Source of the DNA: a virus
Strand: one strand, 5' to 3'
Virus record (IMG/VR): IMGVR_UViG_3300043434_000266
Coordinates: 1 to 64,000 of that record
Length of the DNA: 64,000 nucleotides
The number at the start of each line of letters is the position of its first letter. The first letter of the stretch is position 1. The notes beneath the pieces are model-generated. The model was not told the origin of the DNA and did no database searches. It saw only the letters and a list, made by a program, of their open reading frames with translations. Made by a program: the position numbers and the translations under genes. Of the stretch, positions 37,701 through 43,615 are shown piece by piece.

Positions 37701-38747
37701 GCAAACATGCAATGGTTTACAAACTTCCGTGCTTGGACGCAGATGAATGCTACCTTGCAATTATTTGGAGGTATGATGAACCATCAAAAAGTAAAGCAAA
37801 CTGTAAATGGTGTTACTAGAGAGATTCCTTACATTGAAGCATGGGAAGTTAAGGACGGACAACTAACTGTAAAACAAGGAGTTGACCAAGAATGGAACAT
37901 TGGGGGTAAGAAGTTTACAGAAATGAGAAACAAAGTTCAAGCTGCTAACAAGAACTTGAACGGTGCACTATCCAAGATGGATCAACCAATGGCAAACAGA
38001 TACTTGTTGTATAGAATGATTGCTTATATGAAGACGTGGTTTACTCGTCAGTTCATGTCTCGTTTCCAATTTAGAGGAAACTGGAAAGAACCTCGAGCAC
38101 GTTGGGATATTCAAGCAAACGATTTACCTATAGGTTACTACATCCAAGGACTAGATACTTTAAGAAGAGGTATCATGAGTATGGGTGCTGACTTTAAATA
38201 TATGACACCTAGAGAGATCGCCGCTGCTAAGAAAGTAGCAATGGAAATGGGTATCATTATATTAGGAAGCGTTCTCATCAAACTATTGTTTAATTATGAT
38301 GACGACGATGAGGATCGTTTCAACAAACTAAGACAGAAATCAGGACCACTTCCAGGATTATTTGTAGCGGATACTCCATTTGAGTTTAATGCTACAGGAT
38401 ACTTAGAGAACCAATCATTGTTCTTAGCTAAGTCAACTATGAACGAACTTCAAGCAATGACTCCTGTGTTCGGTTACGATGACTATATTAACATGCTTAA
38501 GTTAGAATCTGTAGCTGTAAGTAGTACTGTAGTAAATATGGGTAAGACTCTACAAACAATAACCCAACTTGTAGCACAAGATCCTGGAGCACGTTACAAA
38601 CGTGACGCAGGTCCATACGAGTGGCAACAAGCAGGAGAGTTAAAGAGTATTAACTATTTGCTAAAAAGTGTAGGTATTTCTGGTAAGATGATTGATCCGG
38701 TAAACGCACTTAGAGGGTTCGAAAGTGCACAAAATCGTTTCAAGTAA
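31728..38747 (+). CDS. Giant virion protein with nucleotidyltransferase-like and zincin-like sites (2339 aa)
   Basis: The start codon overlaps the polymerase stop (TAATG), implying fixed stoichiometry. Residues 291-316 read LTGSLALRR then HDIDWI, giving G293-S294 and D313-I-D315, with a third Asp at D455 (YQIDFFV). That is the GS...DxD...D layout of DNA polymerase beta-type nucleotidyltransferases. H637-E-F-S-H641, after a VYLVSSDLNLETAI segment, is a second HExxH metallopeptidase-like site in this gene block. Long coiled coils fill about 840-1000 and 1100-1500. Hydrophobic helices appear near 1890-1920 and 2180-2195, the latter followed by DDDDED. It resembles phage multi-domain injected proteins. 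Enzymatic activity is untested and inferred. Confidence 0.75.
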   Translation: MINACPGGPEWNKLVKAVGEFEAYKDYIENGETIRSVDEVLKSKPFLEKVKRNEADTKAIEENLLSGFLKDFGITVTEYESLKDDLGLNGYTATDLITKTVVHQPGESILPEAAYIAYSILGKQNNKIRSELRYLIRKWDKYEERFNFHKELLKKNKVSIKDSKEWKNNIRDKVIIDFLKDNLYQYYSNPTEFKKNLDTKWTQEDFTLWEKIIRAIENFLSRTFGYKEEEYITQLKDTGSAIASELLTQNYEYFKYNLSEDQIRKYYSSTIESDPKAKDIVTVLQKIGLVLTGSLALRRAGEVYRTAEESVHDIDWIVPYLMNMSGYNAKLTEAMLRGDEPTLFREDVEKLKLDKRSKNALNQIAQMDWFLKVQEAYPNIRFTNGFYGKEHANLESFTAQAAIDGEFYDSDGYHEEEFATYRKDPYTGAPVKEKIKRTIKHQKGDYVKGTGYQIDFFVRLEEHQEEHDGYFLLWKEIMLAKLRMGRDKDFIDWKAFQPYLASKDKFNFFYEGFRHINFESSQDFFLEDMTLSKKIKYEDIDTIVNYIVDTIPGVKTYAEKVGFTPVQTNMRKANSVVEAMVQQLSSRLNIPYQFVTAAEAREILEGAGKPFTNQAGFYVGGTVYLVSSDLNLETAIHEFSHPFIRAIQQENPQLFEKLVSDLSLTEEGQKIINITKQLYGEDDPLYKEELLVRALTRAARMKLTGALKQYKNKSFKSVIDRVLYAIKKAFRKYFGKSVDVSDLDVDTSIEDLSEMLLSADQITFDVEAVSQEELVAEERRVKEEIDQFLNIGNTDSGAIAIKTMISDFTRISRDHIDKLVKNRNLKDIAEILKSGYDESDYKSIIRNLSNYQEDLLEKIEDASERLEYESQRATALVNSIYRIKYMSAKMVLHMKDLLAEDISPDTVRKFYYYSKLVDDWSKIIAKTRRMMTNEDVITGPMATVVSEIESLLKTAKDLDVDMSMRGSVDLLTETIKPLSDKVKTYYEDIIKALKKKGAPDRIIERYEREYKEASLEEKDIREWLSGQRGDTHAISAWLESFMNIQDPVVFGLAKYLNDNISDVLTKAQQRQNSRTMILEPMLKAAGLDLKDYQALNKLVTYKEFEPIYNSEGKYEERERMAYIHHVKGYQKEVGKLNDQIREAEKKSQETGDTTELDALRAQLKQLLHDHFYNDYDSRVFASESLFTQDEIGQKAYTKRSAILNKINNLDAGIHQKTELYDSDFQELRDMLWKEYQHLYSFSYEDGSMKVPGTEDYEITKRLRDHRERTREFYEWVPIKGMFQGSLRSYEQQLRAQNLTDKQFEEKRKQWIDENTKVKIKPKFWEDVQDIIGRLKKLKESLPVNIGAQMKLDEYFKELNDQMSAYRDEDGQPEANSMSEEKLRRIAELDELISEERDNLSKYTGLSEEEELFVADFQNKAQAYIASKFDPLNMSMDQYTELFEEFKNLNPADAADYESLMDKRVSAEDDPMLKEELTYLLAELNAIRSKVPTDQYIDKLNSFVKTSDDGNGINKSTIKERFGVEAFDKSIISNMLEDTGFLQKLFIESPEFKVWFNQNHQQRIFEYTYGPNAGDEKVSYSPSSAWRVTRPNQEEYYETTELYDEAGNVIGSIQGVPVSKYWRRQLKSEYRTQRVTYKEALEMGDLTKATVDEQGRWLPKPDSKYRNEDYYRLQRTNKPAFDLLTQIHKFHQENQDGLNVNSRLGMFMARYRKDNYESLVSGEAKDKVTSMIKNFKSSFRKAADDFEEGYNAENQVTYVNLDMFDTQTSGIPITGRADLDLEETSEDVISSLMRYMLSAERQKKLIEINPNVRAIQSIVNNEEKGGIKDMTKANKQDYLTQGITNFATKKGKSVRAQVINAMIERELEGKQLVGVTENLAWANKLAGNLMKMSSFAFFAFDAASALKNAFNAQFQSMIAAAGGDGLDMASITKGAYWAQFASSQVSFEIYKFGPKSLNVQLVEMFDPEATRFDKDAGRKFAESSTRTLSRDVANMQWFTNFRAWTQMNATLQLFGGMMNHQKVKQTVNGVTREIPYIEAWEVKDGQLTVKQGVDQEWNIGGKKFTEMRNKVQAANKNLNGALSKMDQPMANRYLLYRMIAYMKTWFTRQFMSRFQFRGNWKEPRARWDIQANDLPIGYYIQGLDTLRRGIMSMGADFKYMTPREIAAAKKVAMEMGIIILGSVLIKLLFNYDDDDEDRFNKLRQKSGPLPGLFVADTPFEFNATGYLENQSLFLAKSTMNELQAMTPVFGYDDYINMLKLESVAVSSTVVNMGKTLQTITQLVAQDPGARYKRDAGPYEWQQAGELKSINYLLKSVGISGKMIDPVNALRGFESAQNRFK

Positions 38748-38757
38748 ACTAACTTTT

Positions 38758-38768
38758 TTGTATATTAT
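38758..38768 (+). promoter_or_regulatory. Candidate phage promoter motif TTGTATATTAT
   Basis: The 48-base gap after the giant genes contains TTGTATATTAT, 27 bases before the ATG at 38796. It resembles the word before the 780 aa gene. This is one of the longer gaps in the + strand half and a sensible place for a separate promoter for the anchor and lysis genes. I see no hairpin here. Confidence 0.45.
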
Positions 38769-38795
38769 ATATGTAAACTATTAAAAATAAACACG

Positions 38796-38897
38796 ATGGC
38801 ATTTATCGACATTTTCAACTTCAAAAAATACTTCGCTAAGTCTAGTGATGCACAAGTCGCACGTTACGGACATGTGAATGCTTTATACGATGATCTT
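38796..38897 (+). repeat. Duplicated anchor-coding segment, copy 1
   Basis: Codons 1-34 of this gene encode the same peptide as 39247-39348 except at two positions. The DNA differs at many third codon positions, so this is an old duplication kept by selection on the protein, not a recent copy. Confidence 0.85.
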
Positions 38898-39245
38898 GCA
38901 CCAAGAATTAAGAATCATGGTACGTATAGAAGTACAGCATCATCTACACCTTCTGTAATAGTACCTATTACTTCTTACGCAGGTAAAGTAGACTTACCAA
39001 ATTTCGGTGTTCCTGTAGCTATAGAAGTTCTCGGAGCCCCTAAAAGTGAACCAGGTCGTGTAGAATTTGCTTTGTCAGCTGATTTTATAACAGAAAATTC
39101 TATGGCAATTGTTAGTGTGGGAATAGTTACTGACTTATTACTTGCATCAAGTACTTGTGAAAACGGACTAATAACAATTAGTATACTTAATTATAGCACT
39201 ATTGAAGTAGAAGGTATAACTGTTAACTTCTTAATCATTAACTAA
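38796..39245 (+). CDS. Putative virion surface protein with shared N-terminal anchor, copy 1 (149 aa)
   Basis: The first 34 residues (starting MAFIDIFNFKKYF, then SDAQVARYGHVNALYDDL) match the next protein at 32 of 34 positions. After that the two proteins are unrelated. The C-terminal part is rich in beta-branched and small residues and looks like a beta-sandwich, as in phage head-decoration or fibre proteins. The arrangement fits a fixed virion-binding N-terminus joined to a variable outer domain. I know of no enzyme activity. Gene spacing to the paralogue is one base (TAAGATGG). Location just before the lysis cassette supports late expression. Function is inferred. Confidence 0.75.
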   Translation: MAFIDIFNFKKYFAKSSDAQVARYGHVNALYDDLAPRIKNHGTYRSTASSTPSVIVPITSYAGKVDLPNFGVPVAIEVLGAPKSEPGRVEFALSADFITENSMAIVSVGIVTDLLLASSTCENGLITISILNYSTIEVEGITVNFLIIN

Positions 39246-39246
39246 G

Positions 39247-39348
39247 ATGGCATTCATAGATATCTTCAACTTTAAAAAGTATTTTAGAAAACCTAGTGAT
39301 GCACAGGTTGCTAGATACGGTCATGTTAATGCGTTGTATGATGACCTA
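39247..39348 (+). repeat. Duplicated anchor-coding segment, copy 2
   Basis: Partner of the segment at 38796-38897. The two encode nearly identical 34-residue N-termini with many synonymous differences. Confidence 0.85.
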
Positions 39349-39666
39349 GTTAATAGTTTTGCAATCGAAACGGCTGAATATACTAAAACAGGTCCTACAG
39401 TATCAGTAACTACAAAATCTGGTATTATCTCTGTAACAGAGACATTAAATACAACTGATTACATTCAATTTAGGATCGTTAATGAAGACATTACTGCAAA
39501 TACTGTTGTTCTTGTAACTGCCTACAATCCTGATTTAGGTACAAGTATATTACATGCTGCTCCCTGGGTGGGTCCTAGTCCTGATGGTGGTCGTTATGCA
39601 GTCATTACAAACCTTGGTGCAGACACAGTAGAAAATATTAAATTGTTATATTACATAGTATCCTAA
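39247..39666 (+). CDS. Putative virion surface protein with shared N-terminal anchor, copy 2 (139 aa)
   Basis: It shares residues 1-34 with the preceding protein (differences A/R at 14 and S/P at 16) and then diverges. The C-terminal region (about 40-139) is Thr/Val/Ile-rich and likely all-beta; it contains repeated TxSVTTKS and ISVTETLNTT strands typical of decoration or carbohydrate-binding folds. Its stop codon overlaps the start of the peptidoglycan hydrolase gene (TAATG), so the anchor proteins and lysis genes are co-translated. A role on the virion surface is inferred from the tandem pairing and location. Confidence 0.75.
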   Translation: MAFIDIFNFKKYFRKPSDAQVARYGHVNALYDDLVNSFAIETAEYTKTGPTVSVTTKSGIISVTETLNTTDYIQFRIVNEDITANTVVLVTAYNPDLGTSILHAAPWVGPSPDGGRYAVITNLGADTVENIKLLYYIVS

Positions 39667-40211
39667 TGAAAAAGTATACAACAAAAGAACTTAGAGCTGA
39701 GTTTGAAAAGCACGGATATGATTTTCCAACTTTTCATTTAGTAGGTATTAGATCTAACGCTAATGCTAAGAATCAGTTTGATGATCTTATTGGTGTAATA
39801 GAAAGAGATACTATTACTTGGTATACTTGCACAACTAATCCTGGAACACACTGGTTACAGAATTTGCTTAACCCAAAAGGTGCAGCTATGTTAGTACCCG
39901 GACAATGGGATGATTGCTGGAAGATAGGATTGCATCAAGGTAAATACGAAGCACTTACCCAATGTGCACCCGTTACTGTATATAGAGACGGAGATAAAGA
40001 TGATGTAGCTGAAGAATCTAAAGTAACTGAGACAGGTATCTTTGGTATTAATATCCACCGTGCTAATCCTAGTTTAGTATCTAAGCTTATAGATAAATGG
40101 TCTGCCGGATGTCAAGTTCTTAATGACCCCAAACAGTTTGCAGAGTTACTAGGTAAATGTAAAAAATCTGGATTTAAGAAGTTTACATACACCCTATTAA
40201 AAGAATTCTAA
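39666..40211 (+). CDS. Putative endolysin / cell-wall peptidase (181 aa)
   Basis: The C-terminal half has GIFGINIHRANP followed by DKWSAGCQVL. This His...SAGC pattern resembles the catalytic His and Cys of YkuD-like L,D-transpeptidase and related phage peptidoglycan-hydrolase families (compare HG...S.GC). The N-terminal half contains TFHLVGIRS and a Trp-rich WYTCTTNPGTHWLQ segment. No signal peptide is seen, so it would need a holin to reach the wall; a holin-like gene follows immediately with overlapping start and stop. Late lysis function is strongly suggested by this context. The exact bond cleaved cannot be told from the sequence. Confidence 0.7.
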   Translation: MKKYTTKELRAEFEKHGYDFPTFHLVGIRSNANAKNQFDDLIGVIERDTITWYTCTTNPGTHWLQNLLNPKGAAMLVPGQWDDCWKIGLHQGKYEALTQCAPVTVYRDGDKDDVAEESKVTETGIFGINIHRANPSLVSKLIDKWSAGCQVLNDPKQFAELLGKCKKSGFKKFTYTLLKEF

Positions 40212-40465
40212 TGAAGAACATTCTTCACAATATCTTCTCAAGTAAAGGAGATATATCTTTCAAGAGAGTAAGTTCAGCGCTTACTCTTTTAGCTTTACTT
40301 TCTTTAGCGTATATAAATACTCTTAGTGAACATAAAACTCCAGACTATGTTTTTGACTGGTTAGTTATGATTGTTATAGCTGGATACGGCGGTACTGTAG
40401 TTGAATCAGTGTTTAATAAAAAAACCAACAAGTCAAATGAGGGAGAATCGGGAACAACTAACTAA
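40211..40465 (+). CDS. Holin-like small membrane protein (84 aa)
   Basis: There are two hydrophobic helices, about 20-36 (ALTLLALLSLAYIN) and 48-64 (DWLVMIVIAGYGGTVVE), with a charged hydrophilic C-terminus (NKKTNKSNEGESGTTN). Size, two-helix topology and position between the endolysin and the spanin-like genes fit a class II-type holin. The start overlaps the hydrolase stop by one base and the gene overlaps the next by 29 bases. No holin family can be named from sequence alone. Confidence 0.65.
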   Translation: MKNILHNIFSSKGDISFKRVSSALTLLALLSLAYINTLSEHKTPDYVFDWLVMIVIAGYGGTVVESVFNKKTNKSNEGESGTTN

Positions 40466-40793
40466 AGATATTGTAGTCATATTAGTAGTAGGTATAATAG
40501 CTATTCTATTTGTACGTACTATGGTTAAAACTACAGAGAATGAGAAAAAGAATAACACTCTTTTTCAAAAGATTAATACGGATAGTTTAACTATTGATTC
40601 TCTTAAGATGAAAATCACTCATGACTCTCTCGCTCATATAGATAGTCTTAGAGTAGCTCATATAAACTATTTAAACAATCAAGATAATAAAAACAAAGAT
40701 GAGCGTGATGAAGCAAATGCTCTTATTCAGTATGCTACTGATAAGCAGCTTGACAGTCTCTGGGCAGTTTACTCCCCAAAGATTAGTCATTAA
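40437..40793 (+). CDS. Rz-like inner-membrane spanin candidate (118 aa)
   Basis: I chose the ATG at 40437 (MRENREQL) over the upstream in-frame ATG at 40401, because the upstream part would only extend the overlap with the holin-like gene. One N-terminal hydrophobic helix (IVVILVVGIIAILFV) is followed by a long charged helix (about 35-105) likely to form a coiled coil. This is the classic layout of an i-spanin, which spans the periplasm and helps fuse the membranes at lysis. A second secreted-type gene begins inside its 3' end in another frame, as in Rz/Rz1 pairs. Family membership is inferred from architecture. Confidence 0.6.
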   Translation: MRENREQLTKDIVVILVVGIIAILFVRTMVKTTENEKKNNTLFQKINTDSLTIDSLKMKITHDSLAHIDSLRVAHINYLNNQDNKNKDERDEANALIQYATDKQLDSLWAVYSPKISH

Positions 40794-41148
40794 TGGTCAA
40801 AAAGGAATATTTCTTTCTGAAGCAGAAGAGCGTGCTGTGCTTTCTGCATTAGTAAAATTGCGTTATTATTCTAATAGTGCTGCTATAAAGGACAGTATAA
40901 TCTTTGATATGTCAAAATCCATAGGTGATAAAAACTTTGAGATTAACTTATTAACAACTAAATATAACGAAAGTATATCTGATGCTAAAAAGTACGCTAA
41001 AGATTATAATTTACTCATAGAAGAGTATAATGAGCTTGGTGCACACAATATGGAACTCAATGCTAAGTTAAATAGTTCTTTAAAATGGAACATTGGACTC
41101 GGTGCTTCCGTATTACTACTAGGAACTTTATTAATCTTGACAAACTAA
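40699..41148 (+). CDS. Exported spanin-partner candidate, starts inside the i-spanin gene (149 aa)
   Basis: The ATG at 40699 lies 95 bases inside the previous gene in a different frame. The product begins with a signal-peptide-like stretch (MKQMLLFSMLLISSLTVSGQ), has a long charged helical middle (about 60-125) and ends with a hydrophobic helix (GLGASVLLLGTLLILTN). There is no lipobox Cys, so it is not a classic Rz1 lipoprotein. With both ends potentially membrane-associated it could be a spanin variant. The next gene starts at its stop codon (TAATG). Confidence 0.6.
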   Translation: MSVMKQMLLFSMLLISSLTVSGQFTPQRLVINGQKGIFLSEAEERAVLSALVKLRYYSNSAAIKDSIIFDMSKSIGDKNFEINLLTTKYNESISDAKKYAKDYNLLIEEYNELGAHNMELNAKLNSSLKWNIGLGASVLLLGTLLILTN

Positions 41149-41303
41149 TGGACAGTAACTTTTATTTTTTAAGAGCACAGATCAGAGTTATGAATCCTGA
41201 ATGGACTAATGCTCAGATTGATGACGAGGTCAGAAGAATCATGACAGAAAAGAAAGACTGGTATGATAATGACGGTGATGATTGTTTATATTGCGGATCT
41301 TAA
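41148..41303 (+). CDS. Small protein with Cys-x-x-Cys tail (51 aa)
   Basis: The ATG at 41148 overlaps the preceding stop. An upstream in-frame ATG at 41085 lies inside that gene and is unlikely. The protein has a short helical region (LRAQIRVMNPEWTNAQIDDEV), an acidic patch (WYDNDGDD) and ends in CLYCGS. The CxxC could bind zinc or be redox-active. Function unknown; it sits at the end of the lysis cassette. Confidence 0.55.
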   Translation: MDSNFYFLRAQIRVMNPEWTNAQIDDEVRRIMTEKKDWYDNDGDDCLYCGS

Positions 41304-41315
41304 CTATATTAGTAT

Positions 41316-41426
41316 ATGAAGAAACCTTCTTTCAAACCTGAGAACAACAAACTTGATAGCATAATCAAGGAAGCACGTACTCGGAAACCAAAACAACCTA
41401 AAAATCCTAACAATGGCAAAAGTTAA
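41316..41426 (+). CDS. Tiny basic protein (36 aa)
   Basis: ATG at 41316 to TAA at 41424-41426. The product is Lys/Pro/Asn-rich (MKKPSFKPENNK at the start, RTRKPKQPKNPNNGKS at the end) and probably disordered. It overlaps the next tiny gene by 14 bases in another frame and follows the Cys-tailed gene by 12 bases. It may bind nucleic acid. Coding status rests on position and spacing only. Confidence 0.4.
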   Translation: MKKPSFKPENNKLDSIIKEARTRKPKQPKNPNNGKS

Positions 41427-41553
41427 TACTGCAAAGAATAACTACGCACCCAGTGACACTCGTAAGAAGCGCCCTGGGATTGTAGCTAAAAAAAAATCAA
41501 GTAAACTAAAATCAAGTAAAAACTACTTGAAACGGTATAGAGGTCAAGGTTAG
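41413..41553 (+). CDS. Tiny conserved-type basic phage protein (46 aa)
   Basis: ATG at 41413, TAG at 41551-41553. It is highly basic: YAPSDTRKKRPGIVAKKKSS in the middle and SSKNYLKRYRGQG at the end. The RKKRPG...K..KLKSSKNY...YRGQG pattern resembles tiny basic proteins I recall from many tailed phages; their role is unknown. Its last 4 bases overlap the end of the oppositely oriented pyrophosphatase gene, marking the point where the two transcription directions meet. Confidence 0.6.
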   Translation: MAKVNTAKNNYAPSDTRKKRPGIVAKKKSSKLKSSKNYLKRYRGQG

Positions 41554-41933
41554 ACCCCTAGTATCTTTTTGATATCTGGTTTAGAGTAGTTATTTCCCTT
41601 CAAAATTTTTCCATCTTCTCTGAGAATGGGTAATCCGTCTTCTCCTAACTTGCTCATGTTCGATCTCTGTATCTCTTCGAATACTTCCACGATCTTGTCT
41701 TGCATACCATGTTTAAGAATGGTGCCCACCAGTATATATAACTGATCACCAAGAGCATCAGCAATACCCACCAAATCGTTCTCCCGACATGCGAGAAGAT
41801 ATTCAAATAGTTCTTCAGCTTGGAGATCATGTCTTAGTTGATATTCTTTTTCTTTTATTAAACTTGGTTCAGATGCATAGTGTTGTCCGAATACATCATG
41901 AAAGTGCTTTACAGCGTTTATAATTTCTTGCAT
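41550..41933 (-). CDS. MazG/PRA-PH-like nucleotide pyrophosphatase (127 aa)
   Basis: This is an all-alpha NTP pyrophosphohydrolase fold with E40-E-L-F-E44 and D59-A-L-G-D63 as metal ligands, then SNMSK and REDGKILKG, the usual tail of phage PRA-PH-like proteins. Such enzymes hydrolyse nucleoside triphosphates and may clear abnormal nucleotides or (p)ppGpp. I start at the ATG at 41933 because the preceding gene stops at 41935. It is the last gene of the leftward replication block and meets the rightward late genes tail to tail. Confidence 0.85.
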   Translation of the reverse strand: MQEIINAVKHFHDVFGQHYASEPSLIKEKEYQLRHDLQAEELFEYLLACRENDLVGIADALGDQLYILVGTILKHGMQDKIVEVFEEIQRSNMSKLGEDGLPILREDGKILKGNNYSKPDIKKILGV

Positions 41934-41934
41934 A

Positions 41935-42444
41935 CTAGTAACTGGAATAATACCACTCATCATAGTTAGGTGGTAGTTGTTGATTTTTAAATTTATTTAT
42001 AGGTAGTGTTTGGAAGTTAGGATACCCCATTTGATTAACTCCTCTTTCTTGAGGCGTGGTTTTATTGAGTTCTTCTAACTTCTTCTCAGCTTTCTGTGAC
42101 GTATACTTAACAGCATCGCAGAATCTCTGTTGGATACCATTAGACTCTAACATCATTGCTTCCATAAGAATCAAATAGTTAATAGCATCACCAAACTTTT
42201 CACGGATGGTATATTCAGAGTATGCATCTTTACTAGATATCATGTCCTTTATAGATATCATATGTTTCATCATGTACTCCCAAGCTACCATTTCACGTTT
42301 GTCATGAAAGGACATCTTAGTACCTTCTTCAAAGTTGTGGAATACGTCTTTGTCGGTAGCATACTCAGCACCTTTCTTTTGCAATAAAGATTGGATAAGC
42401 TTAATACGCTCATCTACTAGTTTGTTAAATTCAGTCTTTTTCAT
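41935..42444 (-). CDS. DUF1599 / nucleotide-modification-associated domain-like protein (169 aa)
   Basis: The pattern KKGAEYATDKDVFHNF, then WEYMMKHMISI and EKFGDAINYLILMEAMM matches the family often called nucleotide modification associated domain 1 or DUF1599, common in phages with nucleotide-pool enzymes. The C-terminal 40 residues are Pro/Asn/Tyr-rich and probably disordered. The ATG at 42444 is preferred: 42477 would place the start inside a strong hairpin. One base separates it from the pyrophosphatase gene, so the two are likely co-translated. Biochemical function is not known. Confidence 0.7.
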   Translation of the reverse strand: MKKTEFNKLVDERIKLIQSLLQKKGAEYATDKDVFHNFEEGTKMSFHDKREMVAWEYMMKHMISIKDMISSKDAYSEYTIREKFGDAINYLILMEAMMLESNGIQQRFCDAVKYTSQKAEKKLEELNKTTPQERGVNQMGYPNFQTLPINKFKNQQLPPNYDEWYYSSY

Positions 42445-42457
42445 TTTAAATAAATAA

Positions 42458-42496
42458 GACCCCAAGGGGGCATGCAAGGGTCATACCCCCAGGGTC
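42458..42496 (-). terminator. Strong GC-rich hairpin between DUF932-like and DUF1599-like genes
   Basis: On the minus strand GACCC-T-GGGGG pairs with CCCCC-TTG-GGGTC around a 15-base loop, then TTATTTATTT follows. It is an exceptionally GC-rich island in AT-rich DNA and lies wholly in the 57-base gap. It could end transcripts from the upstream genes or attenuate the two nucleotide-pool genes. The trailing T-run is interrupted, so termination may be partial. Confidence 0.6.
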
Positions 42497-42501
42497 AATT
42501 A

Positions 42502-43614
42502 TTATAGTTCTGGTAAATCAAATGATTCTCCGTCAAAGTTAAAGAATTCATCCTCAGCAGACAAAGTATTTTCTACTTTTTCTTGATCTTCATAGAAAGA
42601 ATTTGGTACTGGTGTAGTATCAAAATCAGGTTCTTCTTCTTCAAAGTCAAACAATGTAGGTTCTTCCTGCTTGTCAATATCAAAATCAGAACCTGGTGTT
42701 TCTACATTATCAAAATCAGGGATCAAAAGATCATTGGTCATATCTACCTGTAGTTCTTCCTCTTCTGCGATAACATCAAAGATATTAATCTGAGCAGGGT
42801 CAACAAGTGGTGTACTTAAATCCGTAACTGGTGTACTTAAATCTTGAGGTGGTGTACTTAAACCGGCAGCTAGTGCACTTATTACAGAAGGTGGTATACT
42901 TATTATACATCTGTCCAGATACGCTGCGTAGACAGTATCAAAACAACCAATGTGAGATCTAGTATAAAACTTAGGATGAGAATGCTTAATACTAGAAGCT
43001 AATGTAAAGTAAGCTTCCCAGTATGTAATCTCATCTTTCTTTAAGCTCTCATAATAGTGTTTAGTTGCTGTAAGCTGATCCGCTTTCAAATAGTCATTGA
43101 TAAATGCTCTACCGATGATATCACCCATCTCGTCTCTAGATATAGTAAGTAATTCTAGATTAGACTTGCGGGTCATTAACTCATTATAGAAATCAGATAC
43201 TCGTGCTACTTGATTCTTTACAGCATCAACCATCTCTATATCTGCAGTACCAGTATGTTTACGCATAAAGTACGCCATGTCCGAAGTCATCATGACTCCG
43301 TCATTGTCTTTGAAGTGTAAACCTATACTACAATGGAAACGGGTACTCTTATCATAAGAGTTAACCCAGGTAAATACAATACCTACATTCTCATCTGTAC
43401 CATAGGAGATATAGTGGTTACCTACGGATACATTCCCATTAGATGAAAACAATTCTCTATCTACAATTAAACCAGCTGTTGCTAGTTCTTGACGCACAGT
43501 GCTTAACACACTAGCGTTAGTAATTACTTTGTAACGTCCTCCATGTGAAGGAATGAGGGAAGGGTCACAGAGATAACTCTCTGTGGACCCACCCATTGAT
43601 AATTTAAAGGGCAT
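42502..43614 (-). CDS. DUF932-like phage protein with 7-residue repeats and acidic tail (370 aa)
   Basis: The N-terminal 245 residues look globular and resemble DUF932 / phage-plasmid-like proteins (VGNHYISYG, then FHCSIGLHFKDNDG and a helical second half), at low confidence. Residues about 238-272 are five tandem heptads (LSTPPQD, LSTPVTD, LSTPLVD, with two decayed copies before). The last 90 residues are very acidic (Asp/Glu/Phe-rich), as in proteins that bind basic partners or mimic DNA. It lies one base from the DNA polymerase gene and is transcribed after it. Role unknown; a replication accessory role is suggested by context. Confidence 0.6.
   Translation of the reverse strand: MPFKLSMGGSTESYLCDPSLIPSHGGRYKVITNASVLSTVRQELATAGLIVDRELFSSNGNVSVGNHYISYGTDENVGIVFTWVNSYDKSTRFHCSIGLHFKDNDGVMMTSDMAYFMRKHTGTADIEMVDAVKNQVARVSDFYNELMTRKSNLELLTISRDEMGDIIGRAFINDYLKADQLTATKHYYESLKKDEITYWEAYFTLASSIKHSHPKFYTRSHIGCFDTVYAAYLDRCIISIPPSVISALAAGLSTPPQDLSTPVTDLSTPLVDPAQINIFDVIAEEEELQVDMTNDLLIPDFDNVETPGSDFDIDKQEEPTLFDFEEEEPDFDTTPVPNSFYEDQEKVENTLSAEDEFFNFDGESFDLPEL
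42799..42903 (-). repeat. Five tandem 21-bp units (LSTPxxD heptads)
   Basis: The word GGTGTACTTAAA recurs at 42809, 42830 and 42851, with decayed versions at 42872 and 42893, a strict 21-base period. Read on the minus strand this gives heptads ISIPPSV, ISALAAG, LSTPPQD, LSTPVTD and LSTPLVD. It is an in-frame repeat, so unit number can vary without a frameshift. Confidence 0.85.
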
Positions 43615-43615
43615 T

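Noticed and set aside
41085-41303. Longer start for the Cys-tailed protein
   Set aside because: The extra 21 residues lie inside the preceding gene; the ATG at 41148 overlapping its stop fits the pattern of neighbouring junctions.
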